Origin: Arthrobacter sp. NIO-1057
GTDB taxonomy: Bacteria > Actinomycetota > Actinomycetes > Actinomycetales > Micrococcaceae
DNA length: 64,000 nucleotides
Direction: 5' to 3'
Assembly: GCF_900094805.1 (NCBI RefSeq)
Contig: NZ_FMAT01000008.1
Location: 30,729-94,728 of the forward strand
Shown: positions 8,682 through 18,001 of the stretch, piece by piece
How positions within the stretch are numbered: the stretch's first letter is position 1
Layout of the letters: every line of letters starts with the position of its first letter
The notes under the pieces: generated by a model
The model's input: the letters and a program-made list of their open reading frames with translations, nothing else
Told to the model about the DNA's origin: nothing
Database searches by the model: none
Program-made: the position numbers and the translations under genes

Positions 8682-8727
8682 TAGTATTTAGGCCGGGCCA
8701 CCAATTGGTGACCCGGCCTAAATACTA
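8682..8727. terminator. Bidirectional terminator
   Basis: A near-perfect 21-bp inverted repeat (TAGTATTTAGGCCGGG... with its complement) closes on AATT and lies between the convergent MerR and ParA-like genes. AT-rich ends on both sides give U-tracts in both directions. Confidence 0.9.
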
Positions 8728-8750
8728 TGTAGTTGTTGTTTCAGCGAGCG

Positions 8751-9587
8751 TTAGCTGTTCGAGTTTCCAGCGGATGCCATGATTTCCTTGAGCAATGCAT
8801 CAAACTGATTGAGCATCGGTGCGGTAGACTTCGAAGGCCACTGGTGAACCGAATAGGCTGCACCCTGAATTTGCTGCCATTCGGGGTGTTCTGGAATTTC
8901 TGGCTTCACCATGGAGTCACCAAACATTTGGCGCATTTCACCCAGGCGGAAAGTGTGCTCTGCAGAATCCTTGCGAACGCGATTGGCAACAACCTTTACA
9001 GGGCCCAGTGAAGGAGCGAACTCGCGCCGGAAAAGATCCAGTGCCCGCTGGGTACGCTCAGTACCTGCCACGGAGAAAAGGCTTGGTTCTGCCACGAGTA
9101 GCAACTGATCTGAAGCGCTCCACGCCATACGGGTGAGGCCGTTCAGCGATGGCGGGCAGTCGATCAATACCAGCTGATAACCGCTGGTGCGGCTGAGGAT
9201 TTGGGTGAGGCGACGAAGATCCCTGGTGCGCAGGTCTGGACGATCGTAGATGCCGGTGTAGGCGTCACCTACGGCAACATCCAACACTGGGATACGCGTA
9301 CGGGATTTCTTCTCTGCTGCCTTTGACTGCCAAGCGCTGGCGACAACCTGATCTTCTAGTCGGGCCCGACGAGCATTCTTGAGCATCTGCCCAATTGGTT
9401 GCTTTCCGTTGGCTCGAACTCCAAGGCCAGTGCTGGCATCCGCATGGGGATCCAAGTCAATGACGAGAGTCGGAATGCCGGCGGCAAGTGCTGCTGAAGC
9501 CAGGCCGAGCGTTACGGAGGTTTTTCCCACGCCACCCTTGAGGCTGCTGATGCTCACTACGTGCACGGACCAGACCACGCCTTTCAC
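8751..9587 (-). CDS. ParA/MinD-family ATPase
   Basis: The 278-residue protein has a deviant Walker A KGGVGKTSV near residue 18, Walker A' LVIDLDPHADAS, and Walker B LVLIDCPPSLN. This is the ParA class used for chromosome or cargo positioning. No ParB gene is adjacent, so this is an orphan ParA-like protein, not the chromosomal parAB operon. The start is either GTG at 9587 or the internal GTG at 9566 (VHVVSISSLKGG), which matches how homologues begin; neither has a perfect ribosome site. It is transcribed divergently from pyc. Confidence 0.85.
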   Translation of the reverse strand: MKGVVWSVHVVSISSLKGGVGKTSVTLGLASAALAAGIPTLVIDLDPHADASTGLGVRANGKQPIGQMLKNARRARLEDQVVASAWQSKAAEKKSRTRIPVLDVAVGDAYTGIYDRPDLRTRDLRRLTQILSRTSGYQLVLIDCPPSLNGLTRMAWSASDQLLLVAEPSLFSVAGTERTQRALDLFRREFAPSLGPVKVVANRVRKDSAEHTFRLGEMRQMFGDSMVKPEIPEHPEWQQIQGAAYSVHQWPSKSTAPMLNQFDALLKEIMASAGNSNS

Positions 9588-9730
9588 TGTTCGCTAATTT
9601 AACGTCCCACCGAATATTTAGTCTCTCATCATCATAGTGTGCCGGAGCGCATTTCCCCGACTTTGCAACGTCGGTTTTTGGTTATGGAACCAACTTAGTG
9701 ATTAAAAGATCATCTTCAGCAAATATTTCT

Positions 9731-9745
9731 TGTGGTCAGACCACA
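9731..9745. promoter_or_regulatory. 15-bp palindrome, candidate GntR/FCD-type operator
   Basis: TGTGGTC-A-GACCACA is a perfect 7+7 palindrome in the 330-nt region between parA-like and pyc. Its core TGGTCAGACCA fits the TNGTNNNACNA pattern bound by FadR/LldR-type GntR regulators. The rest of the interval has a small CCGAC/GTCGG hairpin with TTTTT near 9657-9677 and no gene. Confidence 0.45.
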
Positions 9746-9917
9746 GAGCGAAATGTTTGGACGTTCTGGCGAAGGTCAATGTAGTGTGTTTCACAGAAGT
9801 GGCAAAAGCTTGTCACTTTGCCAGACCCGACAGGCTGTTGATGTCTCGGCTGGGCCAAGGAATTTCATTCATTGGCCCGCGCATTATCAACCTGTACAGA
9901 TTCGATGTAGGGACACT

Positions 9918-12900
9918 ATGTTTGAAAAAATCTTGGTCGCCAACCGCGGTGAGATTGCAATTCGTGCTTTCCGTGCTGGCTACGAGCTAGGCGCAAAAAC
10001 CGTTGCCGTCTACCCACACGAGGATCGAAACTCGATTCACCGCCAGAAGGCCGACGAGGCTTACCAGATCGGCGAAGAGGGCCATCCTGTCCGCGCATAC
10101 CTGGACATCGACGAAATCATCGGCGTCGCTAAAGAAGCCGGCGCCGATGCGATCTACCCGGGCTACGGATTCATGTCCGAGAACCCAGATCTGGCCCGCG
10201 CAGCAGCCGCAGAGGGCATCAAGTTCATTGGTCCAAAGGCGGACGTCCTTGAACTAGCAGGTAACAAGGTTGCCGCGCTGAAGACTGCTCGCGAAGCAGG
10301 CATTCCGGTACTGGAATCCTCGGAGCCAAGCGATGACGTGGACTTCCTGATCGCGGAGGCCGATCGCATCGGTTTCCCAATCTTCGTCAAGGCAGTGGCT
10401 GGTGGTGGCGGACGCGGTATGCGCCGCGTTGATAAGCGTGAAGACCTGCCAGAGCTAATGGGCGCTGCAATGCGCGAAGCGGGAACCGCTTTCGGTGACC
10501 CTACCGTTTTCCTTGAGCAGGCCGTGCTTCGCCCGCGTCATATTGAAGTGCAGATCCTTGCCGATGAACACGGGAACATTGTTCATCTTCATGAACGAGA
10601 CTGCTCCTTGCAGCGTCGTCACCAAAAGGTTGTTGAAATCGCTCCAGCTCCGAACCTGGACGAATCCATTCGGCAGGCGCTGTTCCGCGACGCGGTAAAG
10701 TTCGCCAAGACCTTGGGCTACCAAAACGCCGGAACCGTTGAGTTCTTGGTGGACACTGTGGGCGATCGCGCCGGTCAGCACGTGTTCATTGAAATGAATC
10801 CACGTATTCAGGTGGAGCACACGGTGACTGAAGAAGTCACCGACATCGACTTGGTCCAGGCGCAGATGCGCATTGCTGCCGGTGAGTCATTGACCGATTT
10901 GGGTATCAGCCAGGACAGCATCCAAGTGCGTGGTTGGGCATTGCAGTCCCGTATCACCACCGAGGATCCGGCCAATGGCTTCCGCCCAGATGTTGGAACG
11001 ATTACCGTGTACCGCTCTGCTGGTGGTTCGGGCGTGCGCCTGGACGGTGGCACCATCTACACCGGTGCCGAGGTATCCCCGCACTTCGACTCGATGCTGG
11101 TGAAGCTGACCTGCCGTGGTCGCGACTATCAAACGGCCGTGGCCCGTGCACGACGTGCCCTAGCTGAATTCCGTGTTCGTGGTGTGGCCACTAACATTCC
11201 TTTCATTCAGAACGTGCTCAGCGACCCACAGTTCTTGGCCGGAGATGTCGCCACTGACTTCATCGACTCCCGTCCCGACCTGCTTACCGGTAACGAGTCG
11301 CAAGACCGTGGTACTAGGGCACTGAATTACCTGGCCCACGTCACGGTGAACCGTCCCAACGGTGAACGTATCGAGGGGATTGACCCGCGCAAGAAGCTTC
11401 CTGCCTTCCCGGGGGATAAGTCCGACGAGCCAGAGCGTTCGCCATTTGATGGTCCATCAAAGTCGGCGGTGCCGGCCGATGGATGGCGTCAGAAGTTGCT
11501 TGAGCTGGGCCCTGAAGGCTTCGCCAAGGCACTACGTGATGCGAAGGCCGTGGGCATCACCGACACCACCTTCCGCGATGCGCACCAGTCTTTGCTGGCA
11601 ACCCGCGTACGTACCCGCGATCTGCTCGCTGCCGCACCGGCTTACGCACACAATGTGCCGCAGCTGTTCTCCATGGAGGTCTGGGGCGGTGCAACCTACG
11701 ACGTCGCGCTACGCTTCCTCGGTGAAGACCCATGGAAGCGTCTGGAACTGCTTCGTGCTGAGCTTCCCAACATTCCGCTACAAATGTTGCTGCGTGGACG
11801 TAACACTGTGGGTTACACCCCGTACCCTACCGAAGTCACCGATGCGTTTGTGAAGGAAGCAGCCGCAGCCGGGATCGACATCTTCCGTATCTTCGATGCC
11901 CTGAATGACGTGTCGCAGATGGCTCCGGCGATCAAGGCCGTACGTGAAACCGGTACCGCGGTGGCCGAGGTAGCACTGTGCTACACCGGCAACCTGTTAG
12001 ATGCCAACGAGAAGCTGTACACGCTGGATTACTACCTGAATCTTGCTCAGCAGATCGTTGACGCCGGGGCACACATCATCGCGATCAAGGACATGGCCGG
12101 ACTGCTGCGCCCTGCGGCCGCCACCAAGCTGGTCACCGCGCTGCGTGAACGCTTCGATCTGCCGGTACACCTGCACACCCACGACACCTCCGGCGGTCAG
12201 CTGGCTACCCTGATGGCAGCCATCGAAGCTGGTGTTGACGCCGTAGATGTGGCCAGCGCAGCCATGGCTGGCACCACCTCCCAGCCTTCGGCCTCGGCAC
12301 TGATCGCCGCCCTGGAATTCACCGAGCGCGACCCGGGGCTGTCGCTGGAGGCCGTGGCTTCGCTGGAGCCGTACTGGGAGGCAGTGCGAGCACTGTACAA
12401 GCCATTCGAATCGGGACTGCCAGCACCAACCGGTCGTGTATACCAGCACGAAATCCCGGGCGGGCAGCTCTCCAACCTGCGTCAGCAGGCCATCGCACTG
12501 GGCCTTGGCGAACGTTTCGAAGCTATCGAGTCGATGTACGCTTCGGTCAACGCGATGCTGGGCAACGTGGTCAAGGTGACTCCTTCTTCCAAGGTTGTGG
12601 GCGACTTGGCCTTGCAATTGGTAGGTTCGGGTGTGGCTGCAGCCGACTTTGAGGAAAACCCGCAGAACTACGACATCCCGGACTCGGTGATTCAGTTCCT
12701 CTCCGGAGAACTGGGCAACCCTCCAGGCGGCTGGCCAGAACCATTCCGTACCAAGGCGCTGCAAGGTCGTAACGTGAAAGCCCGTATTGAGGACCTTTCG
12801 GCTGAAGACTCCAAGGCGCTGAACTCGGACTCGGCGACGATCCGAGCCACCTTGAACCGTTTGCTCTTTGCCGGTCCTACGCGCGACTTTGAAAAGTCGG

Positions 12901-13370
12901 TGGAGAACTTCGGCGATCTCTCGGTCTTGCACACCCGTGACTACCTCTACGGCCTGACCCCAGGCTTCGAGCATGTCATCTCGCTAGGCACCGGTGTGCG
13001 TCTGCTGGTCAAGCTGGTTTCGGTCTCCGAGGCTGATGAGAAGGGTTTGCGCACCGTGGTGGTCACCCTCAACGGCCAATCACGCCAGATCAAGGTCCGC
13101 GATGAGTCGGTGGAATCCACCGTCAAGTCGGCACCTAAGGCTGATCCGAACAATGCCGGTCACGTCGCAGCGCCGTTCGCGGGCGCTGTGACCGTGAATG
13201 TGAAGGTCGGCGACCTGGTCGAGGCTGGACAGTCGGTGGCAACCATCGAGGCGATGAAGATGGAGGCAGGTATTACTGCCAACGTCTCCGGTGTCGTCAC
13301 GCAGATCACCCTCGAAGGAACCAGCCAGGTCCAAGGTGGGGACCTGCTCTTGGTGATCGAACCAAAGTAG
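9918..13370 (+). CDS. pyc: Pyruvate carboxylase
   Basis: The 1150-residue single-chain enzyme makes oxaloacetate from pyruvate, bicarbonate and ATP to refill the TCA cycle. Domains in order: biotin carboxylase (starts MFEKILVANRGEIA; ATP-grasp loop GGGGRGMRRVD; EMNPRIQVEHTVTEE), carboxyltransferase (TFRDAHQSLLATRVRT, then the metal-site region HLHTHDTSGG), an allosteric linker, and the C-terminal biotinyl domain with EAMKMEAGI, whose middle Lys carries biotin. The ATG at 9918 is chosen because it is where family members begin; the frame remains open upstream to 9732 but that part is not protein-like. A palindrome upstream suggests transcriptional control. Confidence 0.97.
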   Translation: MFEKILVANRGEIAIRAFRAGYELGAKTVAVYPHEDRNSIHRQKADEAYQIGEEGHPVRAYLDIDEIIGVAKEAGADAIYPGYGFMSENPDLARAAAAEGIKFIGPKADVLELAGNKVAALKTAREAGIPVLESSEPSDDVDFLIAEADRIGFPIFVKAVAGGGGRGMRRVDKREDLPELMGAAMREAGTAFGDPTVFLEQAVLRPRHIEVQILADEHGNIVHLHERDCSLQRRHQKVVEIAPAPNLDESIRQALFRDAVKFAKTLGYQNAGTVEFLVDTVGDRAGQHVFIEMNPRIQVEHTVTEEVTDIDLVQAQMRIAAGESLTDLGISQDSIQVRGWALQSRITTEDPANGFRPDVGTITVYRSAGGSGVRLDGGTIYTGAEVSPHFDSMLVKLTCRGRDYQTAVARARRALAEFRVRGVATNIPFIQNVLSDPQFLAGDVATDFIDSRPDLLTGNESQDRGTRALNYLAHVTVNRPNGERIEGIDPRKKLPAFPGDKSDEPERSPFDGPSKSAVPADGWRQKLLELGPEGFAKALRDAKAVGITDTTFRDAHQSLLATRVRTRDLLAAAPAYAHNVPQLFSMEVWGGATYDVALRFLGEDPWKRLELLRAELPNIPLQMLLRGRNTVGYTPYPTEVTDAFVKEAAAAGIDIFRIFDALNDVSQMAPAIKAVRETGTAVAEVALCYTGNLLDANEKLYTLDYYLNLAQQIVDAGAHIIAIKDMAGLLRPAAATKLVTALRERFDLPVHLHTHDTSGGQLATLMAAIEAGVDAVDVASAAMAGTTSQPSASALIAALEFTERDPGLSLEAVASLEPYWEAVRALYKPFESGLPAPTGRVYQHEIPGGQLSNLRQQAIALGLGERFEAIESMYASVNAMLGNVVKVTPSSKVVGDLALQLVGSGVAAADFEENPQNYDIPDSVIQFLSGELGNPPGGWPEPFRTKALQGRNVKARIEDLSAEDSKALNSDSATIRATLNRLLFAGPTRDFEKSVENFGDLSVLHTRDYLYGLTPGFEHVISLGTGVRLLVKLVSVSEADEKGLRTVVVTLNGQSRQIKVRDESVESTVKSAPKADPNNAGHVAAPFAGAVTVNVKVGDLVEAGQSVATIEAMKMEAGITANVSGVVTQITLEGTSQVQGGDLLLVIEPK

Positions 13371-13394
13371 CAGTCGCCGTACAGTAAAGATCGG

Positions 13395-13432
13395 GCACAG
13401 GGGCTCGCAACGATGGTTGCGAGCCCTTGTGC
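13395..13432 (+). terminator. Terminator after pyc
   Basis: GCACAGGGGCTCGCAAC pairs with GTTGCGAGCCCTTGTGC around a GATG loop, one mismatch in 17 bp, 24 nt after the pyc stop. The T-tract is weak (CTCTCTA). Confidence 0.75.
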
Positions 13433-13475
13433 TCTCTACAAAGATTCACACCACTGAAATACCTAAGGAGCCGTG

Positions 13476-14018
13476 ATGCGCGCACCTAAAACTCCCGCTG
13501 GGGCAGTGCCGGCCGAAGTGGCAGCACGAGCCAGCCAGGTCGCTGCCGGGCGCGATTCTCTGAGCGTGCTGGTTTTCACGCTCAGCACCCATTTGCCTTT
13601 CTTCGAAATCGCAGAGCACTTAGCCGAACAATTTGGCGAGCTTGAAGTTCGTGCCGAAATTTCCACCGCTGGTCCACAACGGGTTCAGTCGGTTTTGGAT
13701 GGGAAGTTCAAGGGCATCGATGTACTTGTGGTCATTGGGGAAACTGGGGCCGATGGCGAAGACCAACTGATGGAACTGGTCCACTGGCTATTGGCTAACG
13801 GGCGACAGCAGCTGGCTGAGAACTTGATCTTTGCAGTGGTCGACGACGGACGACCAGCGGGGAATCCGGTGTCCTTCAACTATGTGGTGCTGCCACGCAG
13901 TTATCTTGCCCGGACACAGCGAAGCGGCCTCAGGTTACCCTGGGCCGCTTCGGCTCGTGAATCGTGGGAGCTGGTTACTGCAGTTCTGGATTACTCTTTG
14001 GGCTTGGGCGCGGAGTAG
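13476..14018 (+). CDS. Uncharacterised flavodoxin-fold-like protein
   Basis: The 180-residue protein shows alternating strand and helix: SLSVLVFTLSTHLPF, VRAEISTAGPQ, IDVLVVIGETGADGED, NLIFAVVDDGRPAG. This pattern resembles NADPH-dependent FMN reductases, but I see no decisive FMN motif, so the fold is inference. TAAGGAG sits 5 nt before the ATG at 13476; a GTG at 13473 is too close to it. The 3' end overlaps the convergent acyl-CoA synthetase gene by 28 nt. Confidence 0.7.
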   Translation: MRAPKTPAGAVPAEVAARASQVAAGRDSLSVLVFTLSTHLPFFEIAEHLAEQFGELEVRAEISTAGPQRVQSVLDGKFKGIDVLVVIGETGADGEDQLMELVHWLLANGRQQLAENLIFAVVDDGRPAGNPVSFNYVVLPRSYLARTQRSGLRLPWAASARESWELVTAVLDYSLGLGAE

Positions 14019-15802
14019 ATCTCTTCGATCAGCTGATCGTAGTCCTTGAGCACCACAGCACGCTTGATCTTCAGCGAGGGAGTCAAATGACCGGTTTCCT
14101 CGGTGAAGTCGGTGGGAACTACGCGGAAGGACTTGATGGATTCGGCCTTAGACACCGAGGTATTGGCCTTGGCGATGACCTTTTCAATGGTTTCCAGAAC
14201 CTTAGGGTGCGTTGTCAGTTCTTCCGGCGGGGTATTTTTATCCAACTGGTGGCGTTCGAGCCATCCCGGAAGAGCTTCAGGATCCAGCGTGACCAGGGCG
14301 GCGATGAATGGTCGACCCTCGCCAATGACTACGCACTGAGATACGAGGGCATCGGCTCGAATCTGGTCTTCAAGCAGGGCCGGAATCACGTTTTTACCGC
14401 CCGCAGTGACGATGATTTCCTTCTTGCGGCCGGTGATCTTCAAGAACCCGTCCTCATCTAGTTCTCCGATGTCACCGGTGCGGAACCAGCCGTCGGTGAA
14501 AGCTTCGTCCTGAAGTTCTGGACGATTGTGGTAGCCGCGCATGACACACAGTCCCTTGGCCAGAATTTCGCCATCATCGGCAATCCGTACAGCATTACCT
14601 GGAAGGGGTTTGCCGACGGTGCCGATCTTGATGCGTTCCAGGGTATTGACGGTGATCGGTGCGGTGGTTTCGGTCAAGCCATATCCTTCAAGCACGGTGA
14701 CCCCAATGCCGTTGAAGAAGTGGCCGAGGCGCTCGCCCAAGGGCCCGCCGCCGGAGACTGCATGGCGAATGTTTCCGCCCATGGCCTCACGCAGTTTCTT
14801 ATAGAGCAGGAGATCAAAAAGTTTGTGCTTGAGGGTCAAAGTCAGCGGGATCTTCCCGGATTGCTGTGCCTTCGAGTAAGCGACGGCCACATCGACACCC
14901 GCGTGGAAAATCTTGTCTTTGCCGCCGTCTTCGGCCTTGAGCATCGCGGAGTTATAGACCTTCTCAAAAACGCGGGGCACGGCAAGAATAAAATTCGGCT
15001 TGAAGGACTGCAGATCACCGAGCAAGTTTTTGACATCTGGGGTATGCCCCGTGCGGCACCCTGCGCTCACGTTGATCACCGAGATGAAGCGTGCGAAAAC
15101 GTGTGCCAGCGGGAGGAACATGATCGTCGAAGCGCCAGGGTAGACAGCTTGGGGCAGTTCGGCGGCAGCGTTTTCGGCGAGTTCGACAAAGTTACCGTGG
15201 GTCAGTTCGCAACCTTTGGGACGGCCGGTGGTTCCCGAGGTGTAGATGATTGTGGCGATGTCCTTGAGCGTCACCGCTGAGCGGCGGGCTTCAAGCAGTT
15301 CGTCGTCGATATCCTTGCCGTCTTCGGCCAGCTGCTCAAGGCCGCCTTCGATCTGCCAAATGTGATCAAGGGAGTCTAGTTGTTCTTGATGAGCCGCGCG
15401 ACGCACCACACCTTCGTGGGTTGCCGATTCTAGGACGACCGCTTTGACCTCTGAGTCCGCAACGATCCAGGCGACTTGGCTGGGGGAGGAGGTTTCGTAG
15501 ATGGGCACCGTGACGCATCCGGCGAACCAGATGGCGAAGTCCACCAAGGACCACTCGTAACGGGTTTTTGCCATCAGTGCGATGCGCTCACCCGGGTTGA
15601 TGCCGTTGGCAATGAATCCCTTAGCGATGGCTTTTGCATCTGCGGCGAATTGGGATGCCGTGACATCTTGCCAGGTGGAATCGGGGCCAGGTTTTGCGAA
15701 CAGGGCAGGATTCGCGGCCGAATTAGCGTGGCGCAACAACAGGTCGGTGATATTTGACTGCTGAGGCGTATGGATGCGAATTGGCGAGCTGTATTCGCGC
15801 AT
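13991..15802 (-). CDS. Long-chain fatty acid-CoA ligase (AMP-forming)
   Basis: The 603-residue ANL-superfamily enzyme activates fatty acids with ATP and CoA. It has the AMP-binding P-loop IIYTSGTTGRPKG near residue 185, the adenine motif EGYGLTET, and the hinge region WFRTGDIGELDEDGFLKITGRKKE followed by TAGGKNV. It resembles the FadD15-type ligases of actinobacteria. The ATG at 15802 follows an AGGAGATG-like site. A roughly 110-nt leader separates it from the upstream minus-strand gene. Confidence 0.92.
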   Translation of the reverse strand: MREYSSPIRIHTPQQSNITDLLLRHANSAANPALFAKPGPDSTWQDVTASQFAADAKAIAKGFIANGINPGERIALMAKTRYEWSLVDFAIWFAGCVTVPIYETSSPSQVAWIVADSEVKAVVLESATHEGVVRRAAHQEQLDSLDHIWQIEGGLEQLAEDGKDIDDELLEARRSAVTLKDIATIIYTSGTTGRPKGCELTHGNFVELAENAAAELPQAVYPGASTIMFLPLAHVFARFISVINVSAGCRTGHTPDVKNLLGDLQSFKPNFILAVPRVFEKVYNSAMLKAEDGGKDKIFHAGVDVAVAYSKAQQSGKIPLTLTLKHKLFDLLLYKKLREAMGGNIRHAVSGGGPLGERLGHFFNGIGVTVLEGYGLTETTAPITVNTLERIKIGTVGKPLPGNAVRIADDGEILAKGLCVMRGYHNRPELQDEAFTDGWFRTGDIGELDEDGFLKITGRKKEIIVTAGGKNVIPALLEDQIRADALVSQCVVIGEGRPFIAALVTLDPEALPGWLERHQLDKNTPPEELTTHPKVLETIEKVIAKANTSVSKAESIKSFRVVPTDFTEETGHLTPSLKIKRAVVLKDYDQLIEEIYSAPKPKE

Positions 15803-15912
15803 CTGTTATTCATCTCCTGAACTATGTGTGACCCCAATTGCAATGGCGGGTAACCCGCATCACATTATATTACTTTACAGTAACCTACAGATCTTGACGC
15901 TCCAAGTTCACT

Positions 15913-16347
15913 TCAGACCTGAGCCCCATCATCTCCCGGATCGCGCTGGGTAGGAAGACGTTTCACTAAGTACGCGATCCCTGCGATGGTCGCCAGGGCC
16001 AAACCAATGACGACAAACGCAGGTGCCGAACGGAAGAACAACACGCACAGCAAGAGCCCGATAGGGCCACCGGCTGCCGCAGTCCATGCCAGATTGAGTT
16101 TCGGATCCCCAGAACCAAGTGCTGCTGGCTCATCTGGAACAAAGGGCTCGTCGGACTCTTCTGGCACATAATCGCGCGGTCCACTCACGGCACCGGGACC
16201 GGTGTTAAATAGCTTTTTGAGCTGGTCGGCGCGTTCTTGAGCGCTCGGTTCACGAGGCGCCTGTGCATCGAGCTGCTGAAAATTTTTCACGAGGTCATCC
16301 CAGCGCGGATCTTCGCTGGCCCCGGGAGTGTGATTAGAAGCATTCAT
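15913..16347 (-). CDS. Small membrane protein of unknown function
   Basis: The 144-residue protein has an acidic, Pro-rich soluble N-terminal half and two adjacent hydrophobic segments at about residues 87-108 and 110-126 (GLLLCVLFFRSAPAFVVIGL and ATIAGIAYLV). A charged C-terminal tail follows. Its ATG overlaps the stop of the hydrolase gene by 4 nt (ATGA), so the two are translationally coupled. I do not recognise the family. Confidence 0.75.
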   Translation of the reverse strand: MNASNHTPGASEDPRWDDLVKNFQQLDAQAPREPSAQERADQLKKLFNTGPGAVSGPRDYVPEESDEPFVPDEPAALGSGDPKLNLAWTAAAGGPIGLLLCVLFFRSAPAFVVIGLALATIAGIAYLVKRLPTQRDPGDDGAQV

Positions 16348-17117
16348 CGACTAGTACCCGACGCACTAGGGGCAGAATGTGCCACACCGGAGAAGAAGCG
16401 GGCGGACTCATGGAAAATTTTCTCGGCATCGTAATCTAGCGTGGCAACATGTTTTGAGTGCAGGAGCATGTGATGCTCCGCGAGTGTGCCTGGCTTGAGA
16501 CCATCGACTAACGCACGCACCGAAGCATCGGAAACGATATTGTCCACGGTGGATCTAAAGAGCTGAACCGGGGCGGTCACGAGTTCTAAGCGGGCGCGAG
16601 CCTGGGCAAACAGCGCATGTAGCTGAGCCACTGCGGCGATCGGAGTTCGCGGATACGCTCCCTCGTCCATTCCACGTTTAGCAATGTCATTACTGATCGG
16701 CGAGATGCTGCGCACTACATGCTTGAGCCATGGTGTGAACGGTGCCAGGGGAGAATCAACGATCAACCCAGGGTTGACCAAGGATACTGCCGAAACATTG
16801 CGCCGTGTTGCTAGGTGAAGGGCCAGTGCGCCACCCATTGAAAGCCCTGCAACAGCGACGGACTCGTGCTTGGCAGCCAACTCGTCGAAGGCCTGCTCGG
16901 TGGCCTGAATCCATTCGCTGTAGCTGACCTGGATCATGTCCTGCCATTTGGTTCCATGCCCTGGCAACTGTGGCACGGCCGTTGCGAAGCCAGCCTTGCG
17001 CAAGGAGCTGGCCCAAGGCTCCATCGCGGTCGGCGATCCGGTGAAACCGTGGATCAGCAAAACTGCCGAACCTGATTGTGGCTGCTGCTCAAAGTTATTC
17101 GCTACATCATTTTTCAT
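16344..17117 (-). CDS. Alpha/beta hydrolase (carboxylesterase / monoacylglycerol lipase-like)
   Basis: The 257-residue hydrolase has the oxyanion motif VLLIHGFTGSP, nucleophile elbow GLSMGG, and the late acid and histidine in STVDNIVSD and HSKHVATLD. It is close in layout to bacterial carboxylesterase Est30 and monoglyceride lipases. The ATG at 17117 has TTGGAG 8 nt upstream; the GTG at 17126 touches that site and is less likely. It is divergent from the acyltransferase, so lipid turnover is a reasonable but inferred role. Confidence 0.88.
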   Translation of the reverse strand: MKNDVANNFEQQPQSGSAVLLIHGFTGSPTAMEPWASSLRKAGFATAVPQLPGHGTKWQDMIQVSYSEWIQATEQAFDELAAKHESVAVAGLSMGGALALHLATRRNVSAVSLVNPGLIVDSPLAPFTPWLKHVVRSISPISNDIAKRGMDEGAYPRTPIAAVAQLHALFAQARARLELVTAPVQLFRSTVDNIVSDASVRALVDGLKPGTLAEHHMLLHSKHVATLDYDAEKIFHESARFFSGVAHSAPSASGTSR

Positions 17118-17252
17118 GGTGACCACTCCAATTTTCTACGTACACCATCGAGCGTAGTGCACAATTGAAGGGTGCGGACAGTGTAATGAATACTGAGATC
17201 ATTCCACGTCCCGTTGCAACGCCGCTCCTCGAGGAAAAGGAACTATACCGCC

Positions 17253-17924
17253 GTGCTGTACGACTTCCTGAAGCGATTTGCTGTTCGGCCGCTGATGAAA
17301 ATCTTCATTCGCGTAGATCTGCAAGGCATAAGCAATGTTCCTCAGTCAGGAGCGGGAATCTTGGCCTCAAACCATCTCTCGGTCTCAGACTCCGTGTTTT
17401 TGCCCGCGATGCTGGAACGCCCGGTCATTTTCCTCGCCAAGGACGATTATTTTAATGGGCGAGGACTCAAGGGGCGGATTACCGCGTGGTTCTTCCGCAA
17501 CATTAACCAGTTGCCGATGGATCGTTCCGGCGGGCAAAAGTCTGCCGCGTCTCTAGCCAGTGCTAAAAAGGCGTTGGATGAGGGGAAAATTCTCGGGATC
17601 TATCCTGAGGGAACTCGTTCGCCTGACGGTCGGCTGTACCGGGCCAAACTCGGAGTGGCAAAACTTGCCCTGGAGTCCGGGGCGCCGGTGATTCCTGTGG
17701 CCATGATCGGCACCGACAAGCTTCAGCCCATCGGACAGAGCTTGCCACGTCCAGGCAAGATCCAGATCAAGATTGGCAAGCCCTTGAGTTTTGAGCATCT
17801 GGAAGGAAAACATGACGATCCGCAGGCCCTGCGAGCCTGCGCCGATGAGATTCGCCAAGCTATCAATGTGCTCTCGGGGCAGAGCTACGTTGATATTTAC
17901 GCACCGCGTAAAGCGCAGAAATAG
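17253..17924 (+). CDS. 1-acyl-sn-glycerol-3-phosphate acyltransferase (PlsC-like)
   Basis: The 223-residue protein has the acyltransferase motifs in order: NHLSVSD (H-X4-D catalytic pair), FRNINQLPMDRS, YPEGTRSPDGRLYRAKLGVAKLALESG, and a hydrophobic IPVAMIGT. The family acylates lysophosphatidic acid at the inner membrane face. The GTG at 17253 (VLYDFLKRF) matches where homologues begin. A TTG at 17214 in the same frame would add 13 basic residues, and neither has an ideal ribosome site. DAHP synthase follows after 77 nt. Confidence 0.88.
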   Translation: MLYDFLKRFAVRPLMKIFIRVDLQGISNVPQSGAGILASNHLSVSDSVFLPAMLERPVIFLAKDDYFNGRGLKGRITAWFFRNINQLPMDRSGGQKSAASLASAKKALDEGKILGIYPEGTRSPDGRLYRAKLGVAKLALESGAPVIPVAMIGTDKLQPIGQSLPRPGKIQIKIGKPLSFEHLEGKHDDPQALRACADEIRQAINVLSGQSYVDIYAPRKAQK

Positions 17925-18001
17925 AGCCGAGCTCACAGTGTTACGCGCCGTTGTTACATTCGTCGCTGTGCTTTGCTGATGCGCGAAGTAGAATCATCAA
18001 G

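Noticed and set aside
11997..12974. 325-codon ORF on the minus strand inside pyc
   Set aside because: It is the mirror of the carboxyltransferase region of pyc, with low-complexity composition.
14528..15280. 250-codon plus-strand ORF
   Set aside because: It is antisense to the acyl-CoA synthetase, whose motifs are all intact.
17165..17455. 96-codon ORF starting before the acyltransferase
   Set aside because: It is in another frame over the acyltransferase N-terminus and lacks family features.
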